Below are positions 27,701 through 35,665 of a DNA stretch of 64,000 bases, one piece after another. The notes below the pieces were generated by a model. That model searched no databases. It saw nothing but the letters and a program-made list of their open reading frames with translations, and was not told the DNA's origin. Source of the DNA: Gymnothorax reevesii. Lineage: Eukaryota; Chordata; Actinopteri; Anguilliformes; Muraenidae. The stretch covers positions 813,501-877,500 of the forward strand of contig CM056573.1 in NCBI GenBank assembly GCA_029721435.1. Direction: 5' to 3'. Numbering within the stretch: position 1 is the first letter of the stretch; every line of letters begins with the position of its first letter. A program made the position numbers and the translations under genes.

Positions 27701-29603
27701 CTTTAATGGGTACTTTACCTCCGTCTCGGACTTAATTTCATCCCAAAGCTCCTGACAAAGCCAGAAACGCTCTTTGGCACTTTTGCAATCATCGTTCCCA
27801 TTGATGAAATAAGCCTCTATGAAGTGATACAAAAGAATATGCAAAGTAATTACGCTAAAAGTTACAAAAGATTTTTAATGAAGTGCAATACAGAAACTTC
27901 ACATAAGCCAACACATGCACCCACAAACTTGCGCATAGCTTGCTCTCAAAAATGATTAAGAAAAAAGTAAGTCCACAACCGAAGGAAGACAACAATCCAG
28001 CAAAAGGAAGATCAAGAACTTAAATACGCAAGAAGACAACTGACAACGAAGAGCTGGTGAGAGAGAGAGAGAGAGAGAGAGAAGGGAGGGGTGAAGCACG
28101 GGACAATAATTCAAACAAGAATGAAACTCAGATCCCCCACCACAGGATGGGCGATGTTCCAAAACAAAGTTTTAGGAAACAGCAGAAAGCATTTTCTGAA
28201 AATCAAAGACAGACAGAAGTATGATAAGGCATATCTAGGGAAAAAGATGTATCTATACTTTACATTAAATTCTGCAGGAAATTATTGAGCTGTTCTGGCA
28301 TTCAGGCCTGGAAATGAAATGTAAAGTTGGGACTAACGGCACACAGGATAACGAACGGAAATATTAAAAGGCACTTTTACACAATAATGTTAATCTTTCA
28401 CACCTACACGCTAGATTTTGGGGAAAAATGCGTAAATGTTTGGAAGTTCTGGCCGGGAAACAAAGCGCGAACAGGAAGACAAGCGGAAGCACAACACTCA
28501 TTCCACGACAGTATATTACAGAAAAAGCATCCATGGCATGGCTTTCCAGGTTTTTGGCAGACATGGTTTAGCTTAGTTTTCAGCACGATGTGGTAGAAAC
28601 GCCATGATCTCCAGCTCACCTGGGTTTGAATCCCTCCTCTTCTTGGCACGTGGCTTGAACACAAAGCAGCCCTGCACACAACACATCACCACATTGCACA
28701 TGAATAGCGCGTCCCACCCCCATATGATGTCAAGATCATCGGTCCAATTTTGCCATTTTTTGCCAGTCCAATATCGGCCACGCCCACCTGTAAAGCGCGC
28801 CTAGACGCATACACCGTCGAGCGCAATCGAGTTAACATTTCTCACTTGGCAAATGATTGGATAGTCCCTAGATTTTCCTGGCTGAATCCATGTCATAGCT
28901 TTACGTTTCTAATGTTGATCATGTTCTGCAGAATTAATTCGTTTTGGGCCCTTGGCAATAACTAGCGTTCTAATCGAGAAAATTACGCTTGACTTGCTTG
29001 ACTTTCTTTCACATTTTATCAGCTTCTGCAATGCATAAACATAGCCTATAATATCATAAAATGATGAGCACAAGCCCATCAGGAAGTTGACGGGGTAGGC
29101 GAACAATTGGCACAATGGCCTTTCAATAGAAGCGTCTGCAATTAATCTAATGCAATGAAACAGTAACATCAGGCCTATAAAATGAATAATATTGGGCTCG
29201 AACAACGATATTATGGTGCTGAAAAACAATCTATCCGCTAAGCAAAGTAATCGAGTGAGTGAGAACTTAAACATTAACTTCATAAACATAATTTCAGTTT
29301 TCGCACTGCTGTGTTAAACAAGACAGCGCCTAGTAAAACTAGAGAGTTCAGGTGAACACGTGTCGCCTGCGAAGCTTATGTGAAAGTGTGACTACCGGAC
29401 AGACAGACGCCAGACAAAGTGATCCCGATGTGCAGCTATGCTTCGCAGGCGACACAAAAACGGGTGGCTGGTAGAATTTGGAGACGATCAGGCACTGTAG
29501 CTGGCGGAGGAAAAAGTTAACCTGCTTCACAAGGACATGTCATTTTCCACGAACTACCTATTTTAAAAGAATACATCACCTTTGAGATGGACGAAGTAGT
29601 CAT
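4369..29603 (-). CDS. orc3: Origin recognition complex subunit 3, 20 exons, complete
   Basis: ORC3 is a subunit of the six-protein origin recognition complex, which binds origins in the nucleus and loads MCM helicases with CDC6 and CDT1. It packs against ORC2 and helps recruit ORC6. It has a AAA+-like fold without working ATPase motifs and ends in a winged-helix domain (family knowledge). I traced the coding sequence exon by exon (minus strand): 29603-29580, 28671-28620, 27816-27719, 26770-26629, 26452-26348, 24010-23862, 22154-22024, 21100-20941, 19507-19394, 18248-18115, 18010-17947, 17458-17342, 15857-15778, 15227-15094, 14765-14662, 9032-8938, 6993-6852, 6431-6315, 5090-5011, 4474-4369. 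These total 2148 nt, or 715 residues plus TGA, close to the 711 of human ORC3. Every junction has AG/GT borders and matching phase, and no stop interrupts the frame. Diagnostic blocks are SKGCFVFKP near the N-terminus, [18 protein letters not shown] in the middle and [15 protein letters not shown] at the end. The acceptors of exons 4 and 15 have nearby alternatives. Confidence 0.96.
5011..5090 (-). CDS. orc3: orc3 exon 19
   Basis: Residues 655-681, [20 protein letters not shown] and KVEEIR. A short exon with no long frame around it, placed by its splice borders (TTCTCAG / GTATCC), phase fit and match to the family. Confidence 0.9.
5919..6157. repeat. Short inverted-end element in orc3 intron 18
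   Basis: The ends read TTTAACCCATTCCCTAC on the left and, reverse-complemented, TTTGACTCATTCCCTACTG on the right, 240 bp apart. A TTAA next to CCC-type ends would fit a piggyBac-like MITE, but the right end lacks the TTAA, so the class is uncertain. Confidence 0.45.
6315..6431 (-). CDS. orc3: orc3 exon 18
   Basis: Residues 616-654, from NEDLRSEAG to [20 protein letters not shown] and DWLE. This starts the C-terminal winged-helix domain. Donor GTGGGT. Confidence 0.95.
6852..6993 (-). CDS. orc3: orc3 exon 17
   Basis: Residues 568-615, with [20 protein letters not shown] and HLNATPR. Matches the conserved segment before the winged helix. Donor GTACAT. Confidence 0.95.
8938..9032 (-). CDS. orc3: orc3 exon 16
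   Basis: Residues 537-568, [20 protein letters not shown], then [12 protein letters not shown]. It follows the 5.6-kb intron 15. Donor GTAGGT. Confidence 0.93.
10345..10970 (+). repeat. Dispersed repeat with degenerate basic exon, copy 1
   Basis: Near-identical over long stretches to 62881-63605. One frame, from about 10510 to the TAA at 10837-10839, reads [20 protein letters not shown], then a TGA at 10666, then a basic run ([16 protein letters not shown]) and [25 protein letters not shown]. The basic stretch followed by R-W-x-E-L and D-x-E-V-A-x-FLL resembles an uncharacterised exon found in many fish and cnidarian predicted proteins (from memory). Function unknown. Confidence 0.75.
10948..11125. 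repeat. Imperfect palindrome at the end of repeat copy 1
   Basis: GTTTACGTGGTTTCAGTAGCTTTC on the left is answered by GAAAGCTACT-like and ACCACGTAAA blocks on the right. The centre holds paired CTACCCACCGGCTTTCA and GCTGGTGGGTAG. Total about 178 bp. Confidence 0.7.
11412..12150. repeat. Long-arm composite element, copy 1
   Basis: Inverted arms of about 150 bp (11425-11580 and 11985-12140) share CTCCATATGCGACCTAACAG / CTGTTAGATCGCATGTGGAG and a TTTTCCTT..TTGA block. The middle (11581-11985) is single. CAGTGGCG occurs at the outer left edge and again at 11581. An inverted second copy lies at 25340-26105. Confidence 0.75.
13438..13511. repeat. Perfect 21-bp hairpin
   Basis: GAGGGCTGACTGCAATAAACA (13438-13458) is exactly the reverse complement of 13491-13511, with a 32-nt loop. 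A worn relative lies at 25149-25250. Confidence 0.85.
14662..14765 (-). CDS. orc3: orc3 exon 15
   Basis: Residues 502-536, a variable acidic linker, then [13 protein letters not shown], which fixes the identity. The acceptor is either AATTACAG (exon start 14765) or the in-frame TGTACAG 9 nt later (start 14756). Confidence 0.9.
15094..15227 (-). CDS. orc3: orc3 exon 14
   Basis: Residues 457-502, [19 protein letters not shown] and a helical segment ending [15 protein letters not shown] matches the family's MLAKDEL. Confidence 0.94.
15778..15857 (-). CDS. orc3: orc3 exon 13
   Basis: Residues 431-457, [20 protein letters not shown] and STLQLLR. Acceptor TAATTTCAG, donor GTGAGT. Confidence 0.94.
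16187..17064. repeat. Inverted-end element in orc3 intron 12
   Basis: The ends read AATAGAGCTCCAGGGGCTGA and, reverse-complemented from the right, AATAGAGCTCCGGACTTCAC. Both are followed within 50 bp by ATTTTGGCAGTAAA-type sequence. About 880 bp with no transposase frame, so a non-autonomous DNA element; superfamily not assigned. Confidence 0.65.
17342..17458 (-). CDS. orc3: orc3 exon 12
   Basis: Residues 392-430, ending [18 protein letters not shown], the best-conserved block of the protein. 39 codons, phase 0. Confidence 0.96.
17556..17585. repeat. (AAAT)n microsatellite
   Basis: A run of AAAT units in orc3 intron 11. Similar AAAT runs occur at about 24376-24400 and 58700-58715. Confidence 0.8.
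17947..18010 (-). CDS. orc3: orc3 exon 11
   Basis: Residues 370-391, [20 protein letters not shown] and K. The shortest internal exon after exon 2; donor GTGCCC is weak. Confidence 0.92.
18115..18248 (-). CDS. orc3: orc3 exon 10
   Basis: Residues 326-370, [16 protein letters not shown] to [11 protein letters not shown]. Acceptor CCCGCACAG, donor GTGGGG. Confidence 0.94.
19394..19507 (-). CDS. orc3: orc3 exon 9
   Basis: Residues 288-325, including [17 protein letters not shown], a near-identical match to the family. 38 codons, phase 0 at both ends. Confidence 0.95.
19619..20511. repeat. Inverted-end segment with terminal hairpin, orc3 intron 8
   Basis: TTATACCATGGTCA at 19619-19632 is the exact reverse complement of 20382-20395. 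Directly after it, 20398-20441 and 20467-20511 form a hairpin with arms of about 44 bp containing GCATTCCACGGTTTTAATGC. One arm motif (GCATTAAAACCGTGGAA) also occurs at 19668. This looks like a non-autonomous DNA element plus a hairpin MITE. Confidence 0.65.
20822..20843. repeat. (CA)n microsatellite
   Basis: A pure CA run just outside orc3 exon 8. Confidence 0.9.
20941..21100 (-). CDS. orc3: orc3 exon 8
   Basis: Residues 234-287: [18 protein letters not shown], then [18 protein letters not shown]. It matches the conserved GIATS and LF-Q-S blocks of ORC3. Confidence 0.94.
21145..21450. repeat. Possible Tc1-like remnant in orc3 intron 7
   Basis: It contains AAAAAAGTTGGGACAGTTAA, then a worn GTTTGGGGACTGAAGACACC and GGCCAGTTCAGCACCCGCA. 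The same order of blocks occurs in better-preserved Tc1 elements at 34730-34990. No frame survives. Confidence 0.45.
22024..22154 (-). CDS. orc3: orc3 exon 7
   Basis: Residues 191-234, ending in [20 protein letters not shown]. The four-Ile strand followed by F-R-D-L-E occupies the Walker B-like position of the AAA+-like fold. Donor GTAACC. Confidence 0.93.
23862..24010 (-). CDS. orc3: orc3 exon 6
   Basis: Residues 141-190: [13 protein letters not shown], an acidic stretch (DDEEEEA), then [14 protein letters not shown]. The acidic loop is the variable part of the family; the DWY segment matches human SSWY. Confidence 0.9.
24572..24890. repeat. 319-bp alternating CA/CG tract
   Basis: An almost unbroken run of alternating purine and pyrimidine (mostly CA, with CG blocks and a few CCC interruptions) in orc3 intron 5. 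The long frames on both strands here are artefacts of the dinucleotide repeat. Such sequence favours Z-DNA. Confidence 0.95.
25149..25250. repeat. Worn relative of the 13438 hairpin
   Basis: GAGGCTGACTGCAGTA at the left is answered by TTTATTGCAGTCAGCC at the right, with ATTGGACATAACTG in the loop as at 13478-13490. Confidence 0.65.
25340..26105. repeat. Long-arm composite element, copy 2 (inverted)
   Basis: The left arm (about 25370-25515) and right arm (about 25915-26075) are inverted copies of each other, sharing CTCCATATGCGATCTAACAG / GATCGCATATGGAG. The middle matches 11581-11985 in reverse. The right edge reads CCCCCCAATTCCCTGTTCTA. Confidence 0.75.
26348..26452 (-). CDS. orc3: orc3 exon 5
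   Basis: Residues 106-140, [17 protein letters not shown] through [12 protein letters not shown], a strongly conserved ORC3 block. Acceptor TTTTTTCAG, donor GTGCGT. Confidence 0.94.
26629..26770 (-). CDS. orc3: orc3 exon 4
   Basis: Residues 59-105, from [17 protein letters not shown] to IPVAALVLG, the first beta-strand region of the AAA+-like domain. The acceptor after a T run and GACCAG was preferred to CATTACAG 9 nt further in, because it keeps the S-L-Q seen in homologues. Confidence 0.92.
27719..27816 (-). CDS. orc3: orc3 exon 3
   Basis: Residues 26-58, beginning [10 protein letters not shown] and ending [11 protein letters not shown]. It matches the family block with a YF start and a conserved W. 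Donor GTAAAG. Confidence 0.93.
28056..28081. repeat. (GA)n microsatellite
   Basis: A GA run in orc3 intron 2. Confidence 0.9.
28620..28671 (-). CDS. orc3: orc3 exon 2
   Basis: Residues 9-25, [17 protein letters not shown]. The basic patch resembles a nuclear localisation signal. Acceptor TGTGTGCAG, donor GTGAGC; ends in phase 1. Confidence 0.93.
29360..29455. repeat. Perfect 16-bp inverted pair in orc3 intron 1
   Basis: GTGTCGCCTGCGAAGC at 29360-29375 is the exact reverse complement of 29440-29455. The spacer is 64 nt. Confidence 0.85.
29580..29603 (-). CDS. orc3: orc3 exon 1 (coding part)
   Basis: Eight codons, MTTSSISK, then a GTGATG donor. The start was chosen because it lines up with the human start (MATSSMSK). 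An ATG in another frame 18 nt upstream does not. Confidence 0.88.
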
Positions 29604-29658
29604 CTGGTTTTCCTTCACACTTGGTGATCATGCAAGTTGTGAATACGACCACTAGATC

Positions 29659-29666
29659 TTTCCCGC
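29659..29666 (-). promoter_or_regulatory. Consensus E2F site upstream of orc3
   Basis: TTTCCCGC on the plus strand (GCGGGAAA on the gene strand) lies 56-63 nt before the orc3 ATG. It is an exact match to the E2F consensus TTTSSCGC. Replication-licensing genes are typically E2F targets at G1/S (general knowledge), so this is a likely cell-cycle control site. No TATA box was seen nearby. Confidence 0.65.
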
Positions 29667-29701
29667 GACCAGTTAGCTTAAAATCCAACACCGTTGGTCC
29701 T

Positions 29702-29790
29702 CCTATTCTTCTTCTTCTTTTTGATTTAAACTAGGGGTCGACAAAGGCACATTGCTGCCATCTGCTGTTCCGTTCTGGATCGTAATTACG
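29702..29790 (-). mobile_element. 3' tail of an I/Nimb-like LINE near the orc3 start
   Basis: A (TTC)n run followed by TTTTTGATTTAAAC and CATTGCTGCCATCTGCTG. The same order, (TTC)n then TTGGTGATTAACGG and CATTACCGCCACCTACTG, forms the 3' end of the LINE at 42538. Only the tail is present. Confidence 0.5.
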
Positions 29791-30269
29791 TACTCATGGA
29801 GACCAGGTCGATGTAGTCATGCAAGTTACCACTACAAATGAACTGCCCTTATCTTGGCAGGGTGCTGCTTGCTTACTCGGTGGTCATTTTCAGGACAACC
29901 ACTCGCTCGACACGACTGCTGTGCCCTTTTTCTTACCTAAGCACCCTGCCCTAGGGAAATCCTAGAATTAACACTGAAGCCTGCTCACTAATTCTAAAAG
30001 CAAAGGAAAAATGCTGGGCATTTGTTATTTTCTGAAAACGCTCTAACACTATAAAACTGTACCAACTACTGGCAAGATTCTTGCATGTTGGCACAATGCA
30101 ACAATCACCACCAATATTCTTTTCCAGTTTACAACCAACACAGGTTTATACCAAAGAGATTGCAAATTTTATGTACGAAAGTCTAACTGTGCATGTACTT
30201 TATATATGCCAGAAGACAGAATTTTGTTATATGTCTGGGATTATGGAATATTAGGTCAGTAGAAGTTTA

Positions 30270-31863
30270 CAGCGCCCTCAATAATTATTGGCGCCCCTGG
30301 TTAAGAAGTGTTCTTTAGCTTCTAATAAATTCAGTTTTTTCTAAATAATATAGGACCATAATGAGAAAAAGAGGAAAATCCAACCTCTAATTCAAGTGCA
30401 TTTATTCAGTGGGAAAAAAAATCCCACATTAAAAAATAATTCTTTTACATCAAATCATATGTGTCACAATTATTAGCACCCCTGATGTGAATAATTTGTA
30501 CAACCCCCTTTTGCCAACAAAACCTAATCTTCTCCTATAATGTTTCACAAGATGGGAGAATACAGAAAGGGGGATCGTCGACCATTCCTCTTTGCACAAT
30601 CTCTCTAAATCATCCAGTGACCTGGGTCCTCTCCTCTGTACTCTCCTCTTCAGCTCACTCCACAGGTTTTCAATGGGGTTGCGGTCTGGGGACTGAGATG
30701 GCCATGGGAGGAGCTTGATTCTGTGTCTGGTGAACTATTTCTTTGTAGATATGGCCACATATTCAGGTTCATTATCTTGCTGAAAGACCCAGTGACGACC
30801 CATCTTCAGCTTTCAGGCAGAGGCCACCAGATTTTGATTTAAAATGTCCTGGTATTTCAAAGCATTCATGATGCCATGCACCCTAACAAGGTTCCCAGGG
30901 CCTCTGGAAGAGAAACAGGCCCACAGCATCACCGATCCTCCCCCATACTTCACAGTGGGCATGAGGTGCTTTTCTGCATACTCATCTTTTGTGTTCCACC
31001 AGACCCTCTTAAAGTGTTTGTTGCCAAAAAGCTCCATCTTGGTCTCATCTGACCAAAGCACACAGTCCCAGTTGAAGTCCCAGTACCGCTTAGCGAACTC
31101 CAGATGTTTGCGTTTATAATTGTGAGTGAGAAAAGGTTTTTTCCGTGCATGCCTCCCAAACAGCTTGTTGGCATGTAGATAGTGCCCGATGGTTGTTTTG
31201 GAGACTTTTTGACCCCAAGATGCTACCCTTTGTTGCAATTCTTTATCAGTGAGCTTTGGAGAACATTTTATTTCTCTTACCATCCTCCTCACTGTGTGGG
31301 GTGGCAAAATAACCTTGCGTCCTTGTCCAGGCTGTTCCAGTTGTTTTAAACTTCTTAATGATCTCTCTGACAGTAGATATGGGCAGGTGCAGGCGAGTGG
31401 CTATTTTCTTGTAGCCATTCCCTGACTTGTGAGGGTCGACACACATCTGCCTTGAATGGTGCGTTCTTTTGTCTTTACCATGTTGAAGAGTGGAGAAGAA
31501 AAATGGCCTCTGTGTCACGTCATATTTATACCCCAGGGAAACAGGAAGTGATGAATTACTAATTAAATGTTCCTAGATACACTGATCAACTTTGTAAACT
31601 ACTGTAGAAATGACAGAAATACTTCAATCACATTTATTTCCAAGGAATTGTTAGGGATGCCAATAATTGTGGAACATGTGATTTTATGAAAAATAATAAT
31701 TTCTTAGTCAGGGATTTTTTTCCCCTTAAAATTCACTTGAGTTGAAGGTTACATTTTTCTACAATTTTCAGTGTGAGAGTATGCTTCTGCAATAAAAATG
31801 GAATTTATTTTAAGGCTTTTAACACATCTTAACCAGGGGTGCCAATGATTATTGAGGGCGCTG
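30270..31863 (-). mobile_element. Tc1-like transposon, full length
   Basis: Ends CAGCGCCCTCAATAATTATT and, from the right, CAGCGCCCTCAATAATCATT are inverted repeats of about 38 bp, flanked by TA at 30268-30269 and 31864-31865. 1594 bp with one transposase on the minus strand. It lies between orc3 and dusp23. Confidence 0.93.
30813..31518 (-). pseudogene. Tc1 transposase, frameshifted
   Basis: The N-terminal part (31518-31246) has the helix-turn-helix (GNGYKKIATRLHLPISTVRE). The next frame (31307-30813) holds WDCVLWSDETKMELFG with the first catalytic Asp and GGGSVMLWACFS. The frames overlap but differ, so at least one frameshift separates the DNA-binding and catalytic parts, and the last third (below 30813) is also broken. 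Confidence 0.88.
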
Positions 31864-31865
31864 TA

Positions 31866-33547
31866 GCTCTTTCAAGTGCCACCTTTGGTCAGATAGCTCT
31901 CCACCCAGCATAGTTCCAAGCTAAACTCTTCTTTTTCAGAGAAAACTAGTTGTGTGTGTCACAATTCAAAGACAACTTCTTTGGTACATCGCTGCGAATG
32001 GCCAGTACGTGCATCCAACCTACAGCATCCCCTGGGGGTGAAATTTTCCAACTTTTGATGTTGAACATCATCTATACTGAAAAAACTAAAAGATTTTACA
32101 AATGCTGTAATGTACCCTAGAGGGACGATGTACCCAGAGCAGTTGAGATTTGCTTGCTGGGTAAACAAAATAATGCCACCTAAACATTGGCACAATCAGC
32201 TATGAAACGGTCGCTTTTGAGTTTACCTCCAACTTTGGCTCCATCAAGCTTGAAAGTGTAGAAACTACGAAAGAAATGCTTGGTATTCCGGATAATAGAA
32301 ATCCAAAAACACAACTGGCATTTACCACTACAGTGCATATCTGGGTTACTGAGAAAATATACTGCAAACATGCACCAAAATCAATTTCGACCATCTTTCC
32401 GGCCATCCATTGCACTAACCCAGCAAGATGCCTGTTATAATTTGTGTGCTGCCTTTGTGTTTATTTTTGCTTGTGCTTTACTTTCGTTTAATATTTCAGC
32501 TTTCATTTAGGCCATCTGATGACCTACTCCCTCTCTGCCAAACTCCAGTGATGCCGTGTGACAGCCTTCAGCATGCCTGCGACTCGTTGTCCAATCACAT
32601 TTCCTCTTTCAGTTTTGACTGTGGTATTTAATTCATTGCTTCCATCTGTGTTTAATTCTGGGTCTCGAAAGCATTCTCTGATAGGATAATTACGAACCCA
32701 AACTAACCAGCACTTATTTGAGGGTGATTATAAATATTTTGTCACGTAGTATTAACCTTAATTAACTCCTTAGCGAGTGCGTGTGTGTTCCTGGCTTTAG
32801 TAATTCCTGCCTTAAGCTGTCCCTGATTAACTGCGTATAAAGCTGTGCTTTCCTTCACTTTTCTTGTGGTGCTTTTTACTCGTCACGTTTAGATTACCTT
32901 AATCTAAACTGTCTAGTTTGATTGCTGGTCTCAGCGTAGTCATTATTGTTAACCCGGTTCCCGTGTGATTGTTTATTAATCCCATGTGTTTCTGTTCCAG
33001 CCGAGATTGCGTTTCGAGTCCCGCCTCCTCTCGTGACTATAAACGGCAGAGTAGGGAGAGGCCGTCAGACTGAACTTTGTTTGACTCTGCATGGTGAATC
33101 TCAGCGCCTTCCGAGTATTTCCTTTGTATGATTCCCGAGCGTTGTCTGCTAGCCAGCAGAAAGTAAAGGCAGTTGCTACAGGTACGGATGTTTTTCAATG
33201 CATTTCAATGCGGAGTACAGTAGTGGAGAGGTACTGCAGCCCCATTTCAAGCCCACCCCTAACCCTAGTCTCGAATCCTTATCCTAATCCCTTGAAATCG
33301 ACTGCCGTACCAATAAAAACTGCCGTGTCTCTTGACACTGTAGAAAGTAAAAGTTTTGATGTGAGAACAGATTTATAATGAAATAAAGACTAAAAATATG
33401 GCGCGCATCAGGATTACAACACCACACACTTTTTCTTTATCTCCTCTCGTGCCTCACTGGGAAAGCAATAAAAATTGATCGATTCTTCAATTTGCAGCGA
33501 AAACAGTACATACCTCACCTGTGCATTTTTAATGGCGCTGAGTATAA
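31866..33547. other. Intergenic stretch, possible old LTR-like sequence
   Basis: No gene recognised. About 32420-33170 is pyrimidine-rich on the plus strand and contains GTATAAAGC, GACTATAAACGGC and a TTCCAG/CCAGC end, which loosely recalls fish LTRs. No second copy or coding domain was seen, so this is only a suggestion. Confidence 0.3.
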
Positions 33548-33679
33548 TTTCCCCCTAAAACTAATAACTGGTTGTGCCACCCTCGGCAACAACAACTGCA
33601 ATCAAGCATTTGCGATAACTGGCAATGAGTCTTTCACATCGCTGTGGTGGAATTTAGGCACACTCTTTACAGAATGGAT

Positions 33680-34446
33680 TTAATTCTGCCACATTGCAGG
33701 GTTTTCAGGCATGACCTGCTTTTTTATACGGCTATGCCAGAGCATCTCAATCGGATTTAAGTCCGGACTTTGACTAGGCCACTCCAAAACCTTCATTTTG
33801 CTTTTTTTTTTAAAGCCATTCAGAGGTGGACTTACTGGTGTGTTTCGGATCATTGTCCTGCTGCATGATCCAAGTGCGCTTGAGCTTGAGGTCATGACCT
33901 GCTGATCGGACATTCTCCTTCAGGATTTTCTGTTAGAGAGCAAAATTCATGGATCTATCAATTATGGCAAGTTGTTCAGGTCCTGAAGCAGCAAAGCAGC
34001 CCCAGACCAACACACTACCACCACGTTTTACTGTTGGTGGTATTTTTATGAAATTCTATGCTAGTTTTATGCAAGACGTAAAGGGATGCACACCTTTCAA
34101 AATGTTCAGCTTTTGCCTCCTCAGTTCACAGAATATTTTCCCAAAAGTCTTGGGAATCATCAAGCTTTTTTTGGCAAATGTGAGGCGAGCCTTTGTGTTG
34201 TCTTTAGTCAGCAGTGGTTTTTGCCTTGAAACTCTCCCATGGATGCCATTTTTGCACAGTCTCTTTCTTATTGTTAACTGAGGCAAGTGAGGCCTGCAGT
34301 TCTTTAGTTGTACAAGTTCTGGGCTCTTTTGTGACCTCCTGGATGAGTCGTTGATGCGCTCTTGGGGTAAGTTTGGTAGACCGGCCACCCCTGAGAAGGT
34401 TCACCTCTGTTCCAAGTTTTCTCTGTTTGTGGATAATGACTCTCAC
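33680..34446 (-). pseudogene. Transposase remains of element A
   Basis: Fragments in different frames: helix-turn-helix linker (LTPRAHQRLIQEVTKEPRT, 34446-34204), a middle part, and the C-terminal catalytic part [20 protein letters not shown] (about 33800-33720). Broken by frameshifts and stops. Confidence 0.85.
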
Positions 34447-34958
34447 CGTGATTCACTGGAGTCCCAAAGCCTTAGAAATGGCTTTATAGCCCTTTCCAGA
34501 CTGATGGATGTCAATGACTTTGTTTCTCATCTGCTCTTGAATTTCTTTACAACGCCAATTCCAAAGTGGTTGGGATGAAGTTTAAAATGTGAATAAAGTC
34601 AAAACGCAATGACTTTCAAATCACACCAGCCAATATTTTCTTCACAATGAACAGAGATAACATGGCAAATGTTGAAACTGAGAAATTTTACAATTTTATC
34701 CACAAAATGAGCTCATTTCAATTTGATGGCTGCTACAGGTCCCAAAAAAGTAAGGACAGGGGCCTGTTTACCAGGGTGTAGCATCCCCTCTTCTTTTTAA
34801 CACAGAGTGGGGGCGTCTGGGGATTGAGGAGACAAGTTTCTTGAGTTTAGCCATTGGAATTTGATCCCACTCTTGTATAATACAGGCTTCCAGCTGCTGG
34901 AGAGTTTTGGGTCTCCTTTGACGGACTTTTCATTTAATGATGTGCTAAATGTTCTAAA

Positions 34959-35628
34959 TCAGTGAAAGATCAGACTGTAGGCAGGCCAGTTCAGCACATG
35001 GACTCTTCTACTACGAAGCCATGCTGTTGTAATAGCTGCAGTATGTGGTTTTGCATTGTCCTTCTGAAATACACAAGGCCTTCCCTGGAATAGATGTCGT
35101 CTGGAGGGGAGCATATGTTGCTCTAAAGCCTTTATATACCTTTCAGTATTCATGGTGCTTTTTAAAACATGCAAGTGTCCCACACCATATGCACTAATGC
35201 ATCCCCATCATCAGAGATGCTGGCTTTTGAACTGAACACTGATAACAGGAGGGGTGGTCTTTCTCCTCTTTAGCCCGGAGGAAACAACACCCATGATTTC
35301 CAACAAGAATGTCAACTTTGGACTCGTCTGACCACAGGACACTTTTCCACTTTGCTACAGTCCATTTTAAATGAGCCTTGACCCACAGAACACAGCAGCG
35401 CTTCTGGATTATTCTCAACAATGGCTTCCTTTTTACATGATAGAGTTTGAGGTGGCATCTGTGGATGGCACGGCGGACTATGTTTACAGACAATGGTTTC
35501 TTGAAGTATTCCTGGGCCCATTTAGTAAGGTCAATGACAGAATCATGCCAGTGAGTGATGCAGTGGCGTCTGAGGGCCAAAAGCTCACGGGCATCCAGTG
35601 AAGGTCTTCGCCCTTGTCCCTTAAGCAC
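34959..35628 (-). pseudogene. Transposase of element B, interrupted
   Basis: The upper block (35628-35194) has [20 protein letters not shown] and [19 protein letters not shown] (first Asp). The lower block (35183-34959) has QKDNAKPHTAAITTAWLRS (second Asp) and the decayed NWPAYS segment before the final Glu. Frameshifts separate the blocks, and the N-terminus is cut off by element C. Confidence 0.88.
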
Positions 35629-35665
35629 GGAGATTTATCCAGTTTCTCCGAAACTTTTGATGATG

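Noticed and set aside
32420..33170. LTR retrotransposon
   Set aside because: Only a vague LTR-like texture; no paired LTR, primer binding site or gag/pol domain found.
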